DNA of 64,000 nt from Anaspis maculata (GCA_949128115.1 OX421964.1:3844001-3908000), one strand, 5' to 3'. Positions 14,401-22,246 are shown, numbered from the stretch's first letter. Notes: generated from the sequence alone by a model not told the origin. Numbers and translations: made by a program.

Positions 14401-17400
14401 TGATTCACTTATTTAACAATTTATTTCATAGAAATCCAACACGATAATCCAGTATCGAAATTCGAAATCGAGATCGAAATTAGTTTTGCCTTTGGCTCTT
14501 TGTTTTTGTTGTGACTTTCTCAGTTCCTCAATTCTCATACCTAGTGATACTGATACTGATACTCGTACTGATATCTTATATTCAGTTCACGATTCACCAA
14601 TAACTTACTGATATTGATGATTACTGATACGATCCGATACCGAATACTCACCGCCACTACTTGGTTGGTAAGGATACAAACATTATACCTACTCGAGGAT
14701 ATCGATAGGTATGTGGCGGCGGCTCTCATATGGGCATGTGGCGGAGGAACTGTTGTCTCCCCGATAGCTTAGTGGTCAGAGTATCCATCCGGCAAATGGA
14801 AGACCCGGGTTCGAGTCCCGGTCAGGGCAGACACTTTTTCTCCGTCACATCGCGCCATAAGTACACCAAGTATCGATATCGAGTATCGAGAATATCAATT
14901 CGATATCGATACTCATCGATATAAAGTACCGATATTGAGTATCAGTTGATTACTTTGTATCAATTGAAAAAAGTATCGAATTGATACTTGGTATCAAATA
15001 CTTTTCCAAATGAATATCCGATACGTAAAATCCGAGCAAGTAACGAATACTCTAGTAACGAATTGATACTTTCTGCACATCTCTACCACACACAAGTATG
15101 TGCCACACGCCACACACCAGCGTGTTGTTCTTGTCGTCAGCCCCCTTCAATTCAACAGGTTATGGGCCAGCGTGTAGCGCTAAAGTGACCGCAAACGGAC
15201 AGTGTTGACGTACGGAACTGAAATCGTGCATTTGTTGAACAAGAAAAGTCTGCATTCGTTGCTGACGCGTGGTGTCGTGGTTGTTGAGGTTATCCGGTCT
15301 CAGTCCGCCATGTTGGCCATTGTGAGTGTTGTTATCGGAGTTTTGAACGGCGTGACACAGATGGCGGTAGCGTTCGGTCGCGCGTGAAGACTGACATTTG
15401 TCATCTTATAACGTTTTGTTGTGTTGTTAGTTGTTATCGATCAGCTGTAACGTTGAGACGAAACTGAAAACCTACAGGGATGGCTTCAGGCGGTCATTCG
15501 TGGTCGTCGATCAAAAAGCTCCGTGGAAGTGAAAACTACCACATATTATTATGGGCATTTACAATGACGAGTCTGCTGGAGTTGAACGGACTGCAAAAGT
15601 GTATTGTCAGTAGAGCAGATGCAGAAAAGGATGACGTGAAAATCCGAAAAGCCAAAGCTAGGATTGCGTTGCGTTGAGTATTGATACATCAATGTTCGTG
15701 CATGTACAGAATACTAAAACTGCAGCAGAAATGTGGGAAATATTGAAAAAAATGTTTGAGAATAAAGGTCTCACAAGAAAAATAGGACTTTTATGAAAGT
15801 TGATTATCACACAGCTGGAAAATTGTGAATCAATGACTGACTATGTGAATCAAGTGATTGGAACGGCCAACAAGCTAGGTGGTATTAGTTTTCCTGTCAC
15901 CGATGAATGGCTCGGCTCGATTTTGTTGGCTGGCTTACCTGAACAGTTCGGTCCAATGATCATGGGGCTAGAAAGTTATAGTGGCGCTGGCATCACTTCA
16001 GACTTGGTAAAAACAAAATTGATGGATGCTGCCTACAAAGGAAGTTCAGAAAAAGTTTTTCTTGGAATAAACAGTGGAAAATCCATTGACAAGGTAAAGA
16101 ATTTTCGAAAATTCAAATGCTATACTTGTGGCATGCAAGGACACAAGGCTGCTGATTGTCGATATAAATCCAAGCCAAGATGAGTCAAAAGGAAAAACAA
16201 TAGAGAGAAAGGGAGCCTTTACTGCGATGTATCCACAGGTTTTTCTGTCCAAGGAGAAAATCGAAAATCAAAGCGACTGGTATATCGACAGCGGTGCTTC
16301 TCAGCACATGACGAATGCTAAAGAGTGGCTGGATGAACCGCCGAGGGCCACTGTAAATCAAATCGTGACGGCAAATGATCAGAAGATGGATGTTACAAGT
16401 GCCGGCAGGTACAGTAGGCACCTAACAATCGATCTGAACAATCGCGAAATTGACGTTGAAAACGTTTTTATGTGTGCCGGAACTTTCCACAAATTGCCCA
16501 GGCATTTTAGGGTTTGACCCTGAAATAAATATGTCCCTTTTGAAATTTTGCACAAACGGCCTTTTACCAATGTTGAACAACATACTAGAAACTCCGGCCC
16601 GACAATTGTGCAGAACATAGTTTTTTTGGGCAAGAAAGAAGTAAGTGCCACCAAATCAGATAAACTCTTGCTGTAGCTCAGAAGAGGGTACTGTAAGTCT
16701 TAACGTTGACCAACGTGTCTCTCAAGCAATGCTGATCCACGTACTGGAAGCTCCAGGCCTTGAAATGTAAGCGTCATAGTTTTTGATGAGCAAGAAGGGT
16801 GTAAGTTCCGCGACAGTGGTAACTCGGTAAAATTTGATTTTCTTAAAATTTTGAAGGACCCTGGTTGATCTGAATGCCTTTCAATCCAGCTAATCCACAT
16901 TTCAAAACAGAATTCTGTGATTTCCCTCCTTCCGACCTACCAACCAAAAAGGAGGGAAAATATTGTGAAGGCGCTTAAAAAACATTTTTCGAGATGAACC
17001 CGGAAATATCCACTTTGAGCCCGCCCCCCTGAGACGATCAGGACCATTTTCAGATTAAAGTTTGTCTGTCTCTGTGTCTGACTTTGTGTGTGCCCGGCTG
17101 TGTGTCTGTCTGTAATATTTCACGATAACTACCAAACGGTTGATTTCATCGAATTGAAATTTGGTATGCAAACATAGTTTTGCCGTCGAACGAGCCAATC
17201 AGTTTTTGGCTGTCACCTGTCAAACCTAAAAGTCACTGTCAAAAATGACAGGATCTTTATTCCACAGAACTTGAAATGCAATATGTCCTTTGGAAGCCTT
17301 TGAAAAACTGTATTCAGAACAGATGAAAGTACTTCTTCATCTGTCATTATGTCAAATATTAAAAATTTCCAAATTCAAAGCTTTGCGATTCAATTATTCA

Positions 17401-20400
17401 AAATTTATTGGATGGATTGGAACCAAATTCAACAGACAGCAACAAAATAAATGGGGGGGAGTGAAATTAAGTCTGAAGTTAGGGGTTTCCATCATCTCTC
17501 AATCAGGCGCTACGAGATTTGGCGGCACTTATTCCTTTATTGCTCAAAACATCTATGTGCCGCACATTTGCTGGAAGGGAGCTTTTAGTATGCTGTTCAG
17601 CATTGCTTGGGAGCCATTTGTGCAAATTTTCAAAAGGGACATATTTATTTCAGGGTTTGACCAAAATTTCACCTAAAATTCCTGGGCTAATACCTATTTT
17701 CGGTCTCGCAGATGGTGAAAAACGGAAATACGGTTAAATTTGACGCGGACGGTTGTTCGGTTTTTGACAAGGACAAAAAATGCGTCGTAAACGTGAAGCC
17801 GGTGGATGGAGTTTAGAAACTTGCCGCGAAAAAGACTGAATGTTTGCTGTCAGCATCAGAATCTAGCACTGTTGTGACCTGGCATCGAAGACTAGGCCAT
17901 TTGAATTATGGTGATTTACGCCAGATGGAAAAGATCGTCGACGATGACATCAAGTTAACAGGACGTGCTGAAGATTTGAAGAACTGTGTGGCATGTATGG
18001 AAGGCAAGCAGGCTAGAAGCTAGAATACCATTTGGACACGGCGAAAATCGTGCTGACAAGGTAATTGATTTGATACATTCAGATTTATGCGGTATTCTCT
18101 AATAACCTTCATAGATAGTCATTCGAGAAAGATGTTTGCGAGGTCTAATGTAGACGTAATTTAGCGCGATACCTAATCTATACCTTATAGACGTCGATTG
18201 TAGATGTATCTGAGGAAGCAGAACTTTCCATATTCTACAGACATCTATCTATCTCTACATCTGAGACATATATCATAGACGTCTTATTCGTGATCTACAG
18301 CCCGGACATATTGATGTCTAACTTCCGTCTATCGGCGACCGTCCAAAGACGTACATGCTAGACGTATATAAAATGCTTTTTAGATAAAGTGTGTTTCTTG
18401 GGACTTAACCACACACCAGCGTGTTGTTCTTGTCGTCAGCCCCCTTCAATTCAACAGCTAACCATATAGCAAAAGACCGTTTGAAAACTACCTTCCTCAA
18501 CCAAGAGATGATGTTTTGACTAAATATTTATTTTAAGTATACTAATGTCCGATTGCACAAACGTACTATCAAATTTCAGTTCGGTACTAAACATAGGATC
18601 AAATTTTTGAAGTAAGATAAAATGTAAACTCAGTTATTTCCTTGGTTATTCAAATGAAAGATTATGATGGGAATACAAAATACAGAGTGTTTCAGTGACC
18701 TTACATAATACTTGGAGAGGTGATTCCTCTTAAAAAAATAAGTCGAAAATTAGGAGTAAATTTTTTTCCCAAAGTGCTCCCTGAGGGAGTTACAGCTCCT
18801 CAAAGGTACAAAATGCAACAAAGTTTTTCAATCATTTGCTCAAGAACTGTCAAAGGTAAGAGCTTTAAATTTGATGTTTTCGATAGATTCGTTCAATCCA
18901 AAACTTTTATTCCTCCCGCATTTTTTTCGTAGGATGCATCGTTCTGGAGTAAAAGTGAAAAAACACGGTCGTGTCGTGAATAATTTTTAACATAATCTCA
19001 ATCCCCTCTAATTTCGCTGCCACTAGTTAGATTTGTTTAGAAATTTGCATGTACATTTGCACTGTTGAGAAACTTCTCTATACCAAATTTGAAGTTCCTA
19101 CCTTTGACGGTTTTCCAGCAAATAATTAAAAACTTTGTTCAACTTCGTACTTTTGAGGGGCTGTAACTCCCTTGGGAAGCATTTCAGGGTAAAATGTTAC
19201 TCTTACTTTTCGACTTATTTTCTTGAGAGGAATCACCTCCCGAAGTATTATGCAAGGTCACCGAAACAGCTGTATAGCTGTATAGCTCCAAGCGATGATT
19301 TGGCTACCAAAACCCAGGTGAGACATCTTTATTTAGGCTTGTACTCGGGCTTGTATAACACATCCTTCCAGAACTGTCAGATCTTTTCTTTGTAATGAAA
19401 AAATAAGCGACAAGTGCGTGGCACCCCAAGTGTGTTTTGCCTACAAATAAACATAAGGAGCTATATTTTGTATTCTCATCATGTTTTTCCTTGGAGTAAT
19501 CGGATTTCCATTTCATTCTACTTCAAAAATTTGATCTTGTGTTTAGTAGTACCGACTAAAATTTGATACCACCTTTGAACAATCGGGCATAAGAGTTCGA
19601 GGTCAAATAATAAATCGAATTAAGGTTCTTACTGCTGAATGCTGCCGACTGTTTTTTTAGCAAAACTAATAAATATCCAATCTAATAACTTACCCAACCA
19701 CATAACGCCATACAGAAGCGCCATGTACTGGAAAGGTAAAACTTGTAGGAAGGAAAACAGCGGGAAGTGACAATCTTTCGGATCTCCCCATCTCAAGTCG
19801 ATATCAGCGCCACCTCTTTCTTCCGGCAAGTCCACTAACATCAAAAGACCTGAAAACGAATAAGAATCAAACTGGTCATACAGGCTGTCCCAAAAGCATC
19901 ACACTCCTCAACAGTCATGGAGTTTGTAATGAATCTCGAATCACACTTGAGTTGAACGTACTATATAAGATGATTCAAAAGTGTCGGACCACCTTTTTTG
20001 AGGTTTGATGGTCAATAGATATATAGGTAAAAGAGTGCTGGAAAGCTGTCAAAAAAATTCTCTGTATATTAATGTTGAAGTCGAAGGGTTAACCACTTGG
20101 CAATTTTGGTGTACAGCCATGAGCGAATTTCTGGCAATTGTAGCAATTTTCTAGAAATTGTGTGGCAATTTTCTGGCAATTGTGGCAATTTTCTGGCAAT
20201 TTGGCGATTTTCGGGTAATTGACGATTTTGGTGTGTACATTTTTCTCAGGTGGTCAACTCCTCGGTTGAAGTTATGGAGAGACAAAAGTTGGTCTTTCTA
20301 GCCCTTCTATTCTCGTCAAATTAAAACATTCTTTTTGGTATATGTACTGCTAATGGCAAAATAATGGGTGCAAAATATGGACCACTTGATGTGTATTGAA

Positions 20401-22246
20401 TGTCTGTTTTCTGTACAGGGTGAGTCAATAATTAGAAAAATTCAATTTTCCTAGAAAAACTAGAAGCAAAAAAATGCTATGAAAATGAGTCGTTTTTTAT
20501 TGTGCTTTACATAAATTATTGGACTACTGACACCACTGGGACTGGTTGCAGCTCGGGTTGCAGGCACTTTTAGGAAAAATATAATTTTCAAGACTCACAA
20601 ACTTAAATTCAATACAAATTCAGAGGTACCTACTCACTGTTTTGCCAGAAGCAGTTCACTAAAATCTTTTAAAATAACGAAAGTTAGGACGAAAGTAGAA
20701 GCGATCGAGGGATCGACCTTTGTGTCAAAATTGAAAGACAACAATTTTCAAAACAATTGAAGAATTTGCAAAAACATTGCTTGCAGGCATTTGAAAGAAT
20801 ACAAATAATGTTTGAGGCTCATGACTCAACCTATGGTGTGCTGAGAATAAAAAATCGATACAAAAGCGTGATTCATACTCGGTGATCACTTGAAAACTAT
20901 CCACCTACAATAACTTCCGATTCCTAGTAAAGATGTATCGTCCTCGAGCAAAAACAGGTCGATTTTTGTATCGAGGAGAACATCTAAAACATACATTGGC
21001 AAGTTTCTATTTTTGGCCTCCTCGCCCTCACCCACTCCAACTTCGAAATTTCAAATCACACCATCTATTTTGCGATATATTAAATTAAACAGAATTAAAT
21101 TCTCTTTCTGGAGAAAAAAAACAAAAATTTTCAACCCCACCCTTTTTATACCTAAAATTCTCCGAATGTCCAATTCAATATTCTTGACCTCTTAATTCTT
21201 TTCAATGCAGTCAGCTTCATCCTGTACAGCATCGAAAGAAAAAAATCTCTGTGAAAAAAGTGCCACCAGATACACCTCTTCTCTCTCCCCCACGTCACCT
21301 TAAGAATCTAAAACGACAATACCTACTTTTTGAACATTAAACTGAAGGAAATTGAACTCTGTTCTTGAACAAAATTTTTTTTAAATTTTTCCAACCTCTT
21401 CTTAGGTTTTCTTCCTAAAATACTCAAAATATCCAATTTATTGGAGGAGGGGTTGAAAATTTCAAAACAATTTCAAAATATTTCAATTCCCTTCAGTTTG
21501 ATGTGTCATAAAGTAGGTGGTGTTTTGTTAAATTTAAGTTGAAGTGGGGAAGAGCAAAGGGGTAAATTTGGGTAGCACTTTTTTCACTCAAAATTCTCAT
21601 CTTCGATGCTATCTAGGATGACGCTGACTAAATTGAAGAGAGCTGAGGGGTCCGTAATATAAAATGGGACACTCATAGAATTTTACAGGAGAAGGGTTAA
21701 AAATTTTGAATAATTTTTCAGAAAGAGAGTTGATTCTTCTCTAATTTGATGTATCGCAAGGTAGGTAGTGTCGTTCGAAATTTTAAAGTTAGGGTGAGTG
21801 GGAGCAAGGGGGCTAAAGTAGAAATTTGCCAGTCTTAGATGTCCGCCCTTTAAATGAAAATCGTTTGAATATTGAAAATTATTTGAGCAAACCCAGAAGT
21901 TGGCCGAACGATAATTAGATAACTAGAAGTTACCTAGTCGCCTTGTTTCACCGAATCATCCCTTATTACTCAACTTCTGTCTACTTATCATAAAAGAAAA
22001 AACATGTAGTTCTTTGATTACAATTCACGTTTACTCACCGAAAAGAAACCTAATCACTCCCAAGCTCGAAGGATCCATCGGCTCGTACATTTTCCTCACC
22101 AGTCCATCGTACGAAGAAAATTCTGTCAATTTTTCTCCCATTTCCCTCAGTAACGTGCCAATTTCACTACTACTATTATTACTACTACTAGTGCTTGCCC
22201 CGGCGGTGGCACTTTTTTTCTTTGACGGAGACGAACCGATGTCCAT
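2096..22246 (-). CDS. GGCX: Vitamin K-dependent gamma-glutamyl carboxylase, 5' part (five exons)
   Basis: GGCX is an integral ER membrane enzyme that uses reduced vitamin K, CO2 and O2 to convert glutamate to gamma-carboxyglutamate in secreted proteins. Five minus-strand exons (22246-22039, 19849-19694, 6637-6472, 3597-3248, 2400-2096) have canonical AG/GT borders and compatible phases (1, 1, 2, 1), giving 395 uninterrupted codons against about 758 residues in the human enzyme. Recognisable blocks in order are DPSSLGVIRFLFG, LPEERG, PYWYILLLDK, NNHSYLYG, AGLKKTDHEW, FHLMNSRLFSIG, EENWPRKL and FLPYSH. Codon numbering runs three behind the human protein. By position, Lys215 corresponds to the catalytic human Lys218, Asn156/His157 to Asn159/His160 and Cys96 to disulfide Cys99. 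The lumenal C-terminal half lies outside the window. Intron 2 is 13 kb and full of transposons. No stop or frameshift interrupts the exons, so the gene looks intact. Confidence 0.95.
2447..2841. mobile_element. Inverted-repeat MITE, TIR near CAGGTGTCCAGAAAATGG
   Basis: A terminal sequence TATACAGGTGTCCAGAAAAT at the left matches the inverted ATTTTCTGGACACCCTATA at the right. The inverted match continues through GGCGGAAAAACTCTGTA and, less exactly, inward (CTTCGACTTTCATTTT). It sits in the GGCX intron between exons 4 and 5, and TATA at each end suggests a TA-type target. No protein is encoded. Confidence 0.8.
2886..3014. mobile_element. Small hairpin MITE, TIR TATAGTTCGTTCAACCC
   Basis: A 129-bp near-palindrome: TATAGTTCGTTCAACCC...GATTCTAG at the left pairs with CTAGAATC...GGGTTGAACGAACTATA at the right. 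A related half-copy (AATCACACTTGAGTTGAACG) is seen at about 19940-19965 in the same host gene. Confidence 0.8.
3248..3597 (-). CDS. GGCX: GGCX coding exon 4 (catalytic lysine)
   Basis: 350 bp, acceptor TGTACAG and donor GTAAGA at 3247. The first base completes a Phe codon split with exon 3, so the joint reads NHFFSVDG. It encodes membrane segments, the AGLKKTDHEWLDGYGM block with the presumed catalytic lysine at residue 215, and FHLMNSRLFSIG. GC content is clearly higher than in the flanking introns. Open frames on the opposite strand here are shadows of this exon. Confidence 0.96.
4060..5854. mobile_element. TIR element with AGTAGT subterminal repeats
   Basis: Left end ATCCCGTACGGAAAAA and right end TTTTTCCGTACGGGAT form terminal inverted repeats. 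Both subterminal regions are rich in CAGTAGT/ACTACTG motifs. The left arm has a 59-bp tandem unit (see next entry) and the right arm runs at 5570-5840. The middle (4400-5400) is unique AT-rich DNA without a recognised gene. It lies in the GGCX intron between exons 3 and 4. The target duplication is unclear. Confidence 0.75.
4137..4372. repeat. 59-bp tandem repeat, four copies
   Basis: The phrase TTTTGGACCTACTACTGCAG recurs at 4144, 4203, 4262 and 4321. Each unit also contains AGTAGTACGACTACAGCC. Copies are nearly identical, so the amplification is recent. It forms the left subterminal arm of the surrounding element. Confidence 0.93.
5910..6062. mobile_element. Hairpin MITE, TIR AGAACTGTAACAGCAACG
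   Basis: AGAACTGTAACAGCAACGCC...ACGTTA pairs with TAACGTTAGCGTTGCTGTTACATTTCT, and the inner parts (AGTTTGGAC / GTCCAAACTT) also pair. The whole 153 bp could fold into one hairpin. It is non-coding. Confidence 0.85.
6472..6637 (-). CDS. GGCX: GGCX coding exon 3
   Basis: 166 bp between an acceptor (TTCCAG, 6638-6640) and a GTAAGT donor at 6471. It encodes residues 122-176, including PYWYILLLDK and NNHSYLYG, the latter holding the Asn-His pair important in the human enzyme. It has an open frame throughout. It is separated from exon 2 by 13,056 bp of repeat-filled intron. Confidence 0.95.
6870..6950. repeat. Dispersed repeat, inverted copy at 39915-40000
   Basis: CTGCGTTCGTCGTGCACC...AAACAGTCGTGTGACAAACTT matches the reverse complement of 39920-39990 almost base for base. 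It is non-coding and probably part of a transposon not resolved here. Confidence 0.75.
7005..8080. repeat. Dispersed element with degenerate internal minisatellite, copy 1
   Basis: From the block CACCCGCATTTGGCGGG (7019) to GTTTCGGTATCTCTTGTAG (7920) and on to about 8020, the sequence matches the reverse complement of about 27970-29200. The core (7220-7900) is a row of diverged units of about 40-50 bp built on GATGTTGAGTTGAAACCC-like phrases. Open frames across it have no recognisable domain and are probably by-products of the repeat. A ten-base G run occurs at 7960-7972. Confidence 0.75.
8087..8153 (+). repeat. Possible left part of an old copia LTR
   Basis: The segment starts TGTTGGTAATTC, a start typical of copia LTRs. 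It ends in CCACACAC, directly before the hAT-like insertion. The likely continuation is 15094-15157, which runs into a copia-type primer binding site. It is too diverged from the right-hand LTR fragment at 18404-18456 to be certain. Confidence 0.4.
9017..9021. repeat. Copia target site duplication, left
   Basis: CGATA precedes the left LTR directly, and the same five bases follow the right LTR at 14442-14446. This is the 5-bp duplication typical of LTR retrotransposon integrase. Confidence 0.93.
9022..9359 (-). repeat. Copia 3' LTR
   Basis: On the minus strand it begins TGTTGGATTTC directly after a G-rich polypurine tract (GAGGGGGCG) and ends CTGCTGATA. I saw no difference from the 5' LTR. 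It contains TATA-like AT-rich segments but no verified promoter. Confidence 0.95.
9563..11015 (-). CDS. Copia reverse transcriptase and RNase H
   Basis: The minus-strand frame contains KARLVAKGF, HMDVKTAFLNG, LYGLKQSARCW, the catalytic LLYVDD, and an RNase H domain (GFVDADW, STEAEYMAL, EDNQSC, HIDIKYHF, LADVFTKML). It copies the element RNA into DNA and removes the RNA strand. An ATG is not needed because it is the end of a polyprotein. The frame opens just after the A-run at 11010-11015, and the segment up to 10954 is readable as the expected family sequence. It ends with a normal stop close to the polypurine tract. Confidence 0.95.
10971..13170 (-). CDS. Copia protease and integrase
   Basis: One open frame on the minus strand. 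Domains in order are the aspartic protease with FLDSGASEHIVN, the GAG-pre-integrase zinc-binding segment (HQRLGH...CEACVYGKQARLPF), and the integrase core with the D,D-35-E pattern (HTDVCGK, YCDNGGEY, NGVSERVNRTITEKAR). A GKKP-type C-terminal part and a repeat-bearing linker follow. It integrates the cDNA and cuts the polyprotein. The frame is lost at a run of six A (minus strand, 11010-11015), one base out of step with the reverse transcriptase frame. The open frame extends upstream to 13208, but the part before about 13170 overlaps the zinc knuckle in another frame. Confidence 0.93.
11420..11622 (-). repeat. In-frame 51-bp tandem repeat in the copia linker
   Basis: Four units of about 17 codons carry the theme GRDTRxxTRSAS between integrase and reverse transcriptase. 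AGAGGCGGATCT on the plus strand recurs at 11448, 11499 and 11550. The spacing is a multiple of three, so the frame is kept. The linker is hydrophilic and probably unstructured. Confidence 0.9.
13175..13216 (-). CDS. Copia Gag zinc knuckle (CCHC) in a third frame
   Basis: The minus strand reads CHHCGKIGHFKRDC, a perfect C-x2-C-x4-H-x4-C nucleocapsid knuckle. It is in neither the Gag frame nor the protease frame, so one shift lies on each side of it. It binds the genomic RNA in active elements. Confidence 0.85.
13243..13932 (-). CDS. Copia Gag (N-terminal, frame ends early)
   Basis: The likely start is the ATG at 13932, giving an MDKGQKRNIKPF-type beginning as in copia Gag. The conserved KPFTGEKYAIWKF, YLSDSLLPF, ERKSLATQLACRKRLLSLKL and LDQEVKIRAE regions follow. 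Gag packages the element RNA into virus-like particles. The frame stops at 13243, before the zinc knuckle, which lies in another frame (13175-13216). A small indel between about 13290 and 13320 therefore separates them. An extended reading to 14004 uses a GTG and is not needed. Confidence 0.85.
   Translation of the reverse strand: MDKGQKRNIKPFTGEKYAIWKFRVKALLAELEILHVVDNETPATPNADWRKKNSAARNAIIEYLSDSLLPFAQDKVHARDIFTSLDEIYERKSLATQLACRKRLLSLKLEGDTVLTTHFTLFDEIVAELLAAGATMDEMDKVAHLLTTMPSTYEGVITALETLSDANLNLAFVKTRLLDQEVKIRAEVTRASSLKVLHTTSSTSHLNKQKAPKRRNTAISTLITSNAEI
14088..14103 (-). promoter_or_regulatory. Copia primer binding site (initiator tRNA-Met type)
   Basis: Minus-strand GGTTATGGGCCCAGGT lies immediately inside the 5' LTR. 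This motif is complementary to the internal part of initiator tRNA-Met that copia-family elements use to prime reverse transcription. Confidence 0.85.
14104..14441 (-). repeat. Copia 5' LTR
   Basis: The 338-bp partner of 9022-9359. It is followed on the minus strand by the primer binding site, which makes it the 5' LTR. The CGATA duplication lies at 14442-14446. Confidence 0.95.
14757..14832 (+). ncRNA. tRNA-like segment (tRNA-Ala-like, GGC), probably SINE-derived
   Basis: The sequence has an A box-like GATAGCTTAGTGGTCAGAG, an anticodon loop near CCGGCAAATGG and a strong B box GGTTCGAGTCCC. The acceptor stem pairs imperfectly and no CCA or clear pol III terminator follows immediately. It lies inside the right arm of the hAT-like element. 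It is therefore most likely a tRNA-derived repeat rather than a working tRNA gene. Confidence 0.6.
15481..16183 (+). pseudogene. Copia Gag remnant with zinc knuckle
   Basis: It starts MASGGHSWSSIKKLRG at 15481 and is stopped at 15677. It resumes in another frame (MWEILKKMFENKG, then TQLENCESMTDYVNQV) and ends with CYTCGMQGHKAADC, a CCHC knuckle, at about 16120-16165. At least one frameshift and one stop break it. Confidence 0.85.
16184..16500 (+). pseudogene. Copia protease remnant
   Basis: The sequence WYIDSGASQHMTNAKEW contains the D-S-G-A active-site motif of retrotransposon aspartic proteases. The next residues run to VENVFMCAG and then the match stops abruptly at 16495, where an inverted-repeat element begins. 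Confidence 0.85.
16496..17695. mobile_element. TIR element inserted in the old copia copy
   Basis: Ends GCCCAGGCATTTTAGG and CCTAAAATTCCTGGGC are inverted copies. The inner arms (AAATAAATATGTCCCTTTTG, CTGAACAGCATACTA-like, GTGCCGCCAAATC) match inversely for about 180 bp. The middle includes GTCTGTCTGT-type microsatellite at 17060-17115. No protein is encoded. The copia protease and integrase remains resume directly on its two sides, which fixes its limits. It belongs to the same family as 24346-26107. Confidence 0.85.
17696..18110 (+). pseudogene. Copia GAG-pre-integrase remnant
   Basis: The frame FSVSQMVKNGNTVKF continues the protease region after the insertion. It is followed by a stop at about 17814 and then TWHRRLGHLNYGDLRQME and CVACMEGKQAR, the zinc-binding segment before integrase. 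It ends near HSDLCG at about 18095, where the integrase core would start. Confidence 0.85.
18095..18405. repeat. TAGACGTC/ACATCT-rich repeat block
   Basis: Phrases such as TAGACGT, GTCTATAG, CATCTA and AGACATCTAT recur in both orientations through about 300 bp. It interrupts the old copia copy between the integrase remnant and the right LTR end. It is probably a small inverted-repeat element, but the ends are not sharp. Confidence 0.5.
18685..19280. mobile_element. Foldback MITE of about 590 bp
   Basis: The left arm AGTGTTTCAGTGACCTTAC...GAGGTGATTCCTCTTAA pairs with the right arm AAGAGGAATCACCTCCC...AAGGTCACCGAAACAGC. Inner blocks (GGGAGTTACAGC / GCTGTAACTCCC, AACTGTCAAAGGTA / TACCTTTGACGG) also pair in order. 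It lies in GGCX intron 2 and is non-coding. Confidence 0.85.
19694..19849 (-). CDS. GGCX: GGCX coding exon 2
   Basis: 156 bp, entered after a TTTTCAG acceptor at 19850 and left through a GTAAGT donor at 19693. It encodes LLMLVDLPEERGG, a cysteine (residue 96, aligned to human Cys99) in KDCHFPLF, and a hydrophobic membrane segment PFQYMALLYGVMWLG. The phases fit exons 1 and 3 exactly. Confidence 0.95.
19850..21010. other. GGCX intron 1, mostly unique non-coding DNA
   Basis: No gene is seen. A short row of GGCAATTTTCTGGCAATTGT units lies at 20105-20215. A half-copy of the TTGAACG hairpin family lies near 19940, and a CAGGGTGAGTCAATAATT phrase typical of insect repeat ends lies at 20417. Confidence 0.5.
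21017..21820. repeat. Degenerate inverted repeat (old MITE)
   Basis: Left blocks (CCTCACCCACTCCAACTT, CGAAATTTCAAATCACACC, TTGCGATATATTAAATT, TCTCTTTCTG) recur inverted and in reverse order at 21718-21815. Identity is modest, so the element is old. It lies in GGCX intron 1. Confidence 0.7.
22039..22246 (-). CDS. GGCX: GGCX coding exon 1 (start codon)
   Basis: ATG at 22246-22244, 69 codons plus one base, then a GTGAGT donor at 22038. The N-terminus is a Ser/Thr/Ala/Asn-rich low-complexity segment (about residues 5-27), poorly conserved in the family. It is followed by an amphipathic stretch and the conserved YEPMDPSSLGVIRFLFG block that begins the first membrane segment. The start is the only ATG in this frame close upstream of the conserved block. 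A further upstream coding exon cannot be excluded. Confidence 0.88.

Larger units (their letters stand above)
9022..14441 (-). mobile_element. Full-length Ty1/copia LTR retrotransposon, recently inserted
   Basis: The element is 5,420 bp, on the minus strand. Two 338-bp LTRs (9022-9359 and 14104-14441) appear identical by eye, and a CGATA duplication flanks both ends. Internal order on the minus strand is primer binding site, gag, zinc knuckle, protease, integrase, reverse transcriptase, RNase H and a GGGGG-containing polypurine tract beside 9360. This is the Ty1/copia domain order, and the proteins closely resemble Drosophila copia. The single gag-pol frame expected is broken into separate frames by small indels. 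It sits inside the hAT-like element and therefore inserted later. Confidence 0.97.
8154..15085. mobile_element. hAT-like element with 8-bp TSD, split by copia insertion
   Basis: The left end TAGAGATGTGC and right end GCACATCTCTA are inverted copies, flanked on both sides by CCACACAC (8146-8153 and 15086-15093). An 8-bp target duplication with short TIRs is what hAT elements leave. Subterminal regions are full of GTATCGATAC-type motifs in both orientations (8160-8300 and 14446-15070). Net of the copia insertion it is about 1.5 kb and encodes no transposase, so it is non-autonomous. The right arm holds a tRNA-like segment. Confidence 0.85.
15094..18456 (+). mobile_element. Old, broken copia-clade retrotransposon
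   Basis: An LTR end TTCAATTCAACA at 15157 is followed at once by GGTTATGGGCCAG, a copia-type primer binding site. The same 48-bp LTR end (CAGCGTGTTGTTCTTGTCG...TTCAACA) returns at 18409-18456. Between them, in order, are Gag, zinc knuckle, protease and GAG-pre-integrase remains, all with stops and frameshifts. The reverse transcriptase is missing. A TIR element splits it at 16496-17695. The hAT-like element appears to have landed in its left LTR. Confidence 0.8.

Noticed and set aside
14757..14832. Functional tRNA-Ala gene
   Set aside because: The acceptor stem pairs poorly and the sequence sits inside a transposon arm, so it is listed only as tRNA-like.
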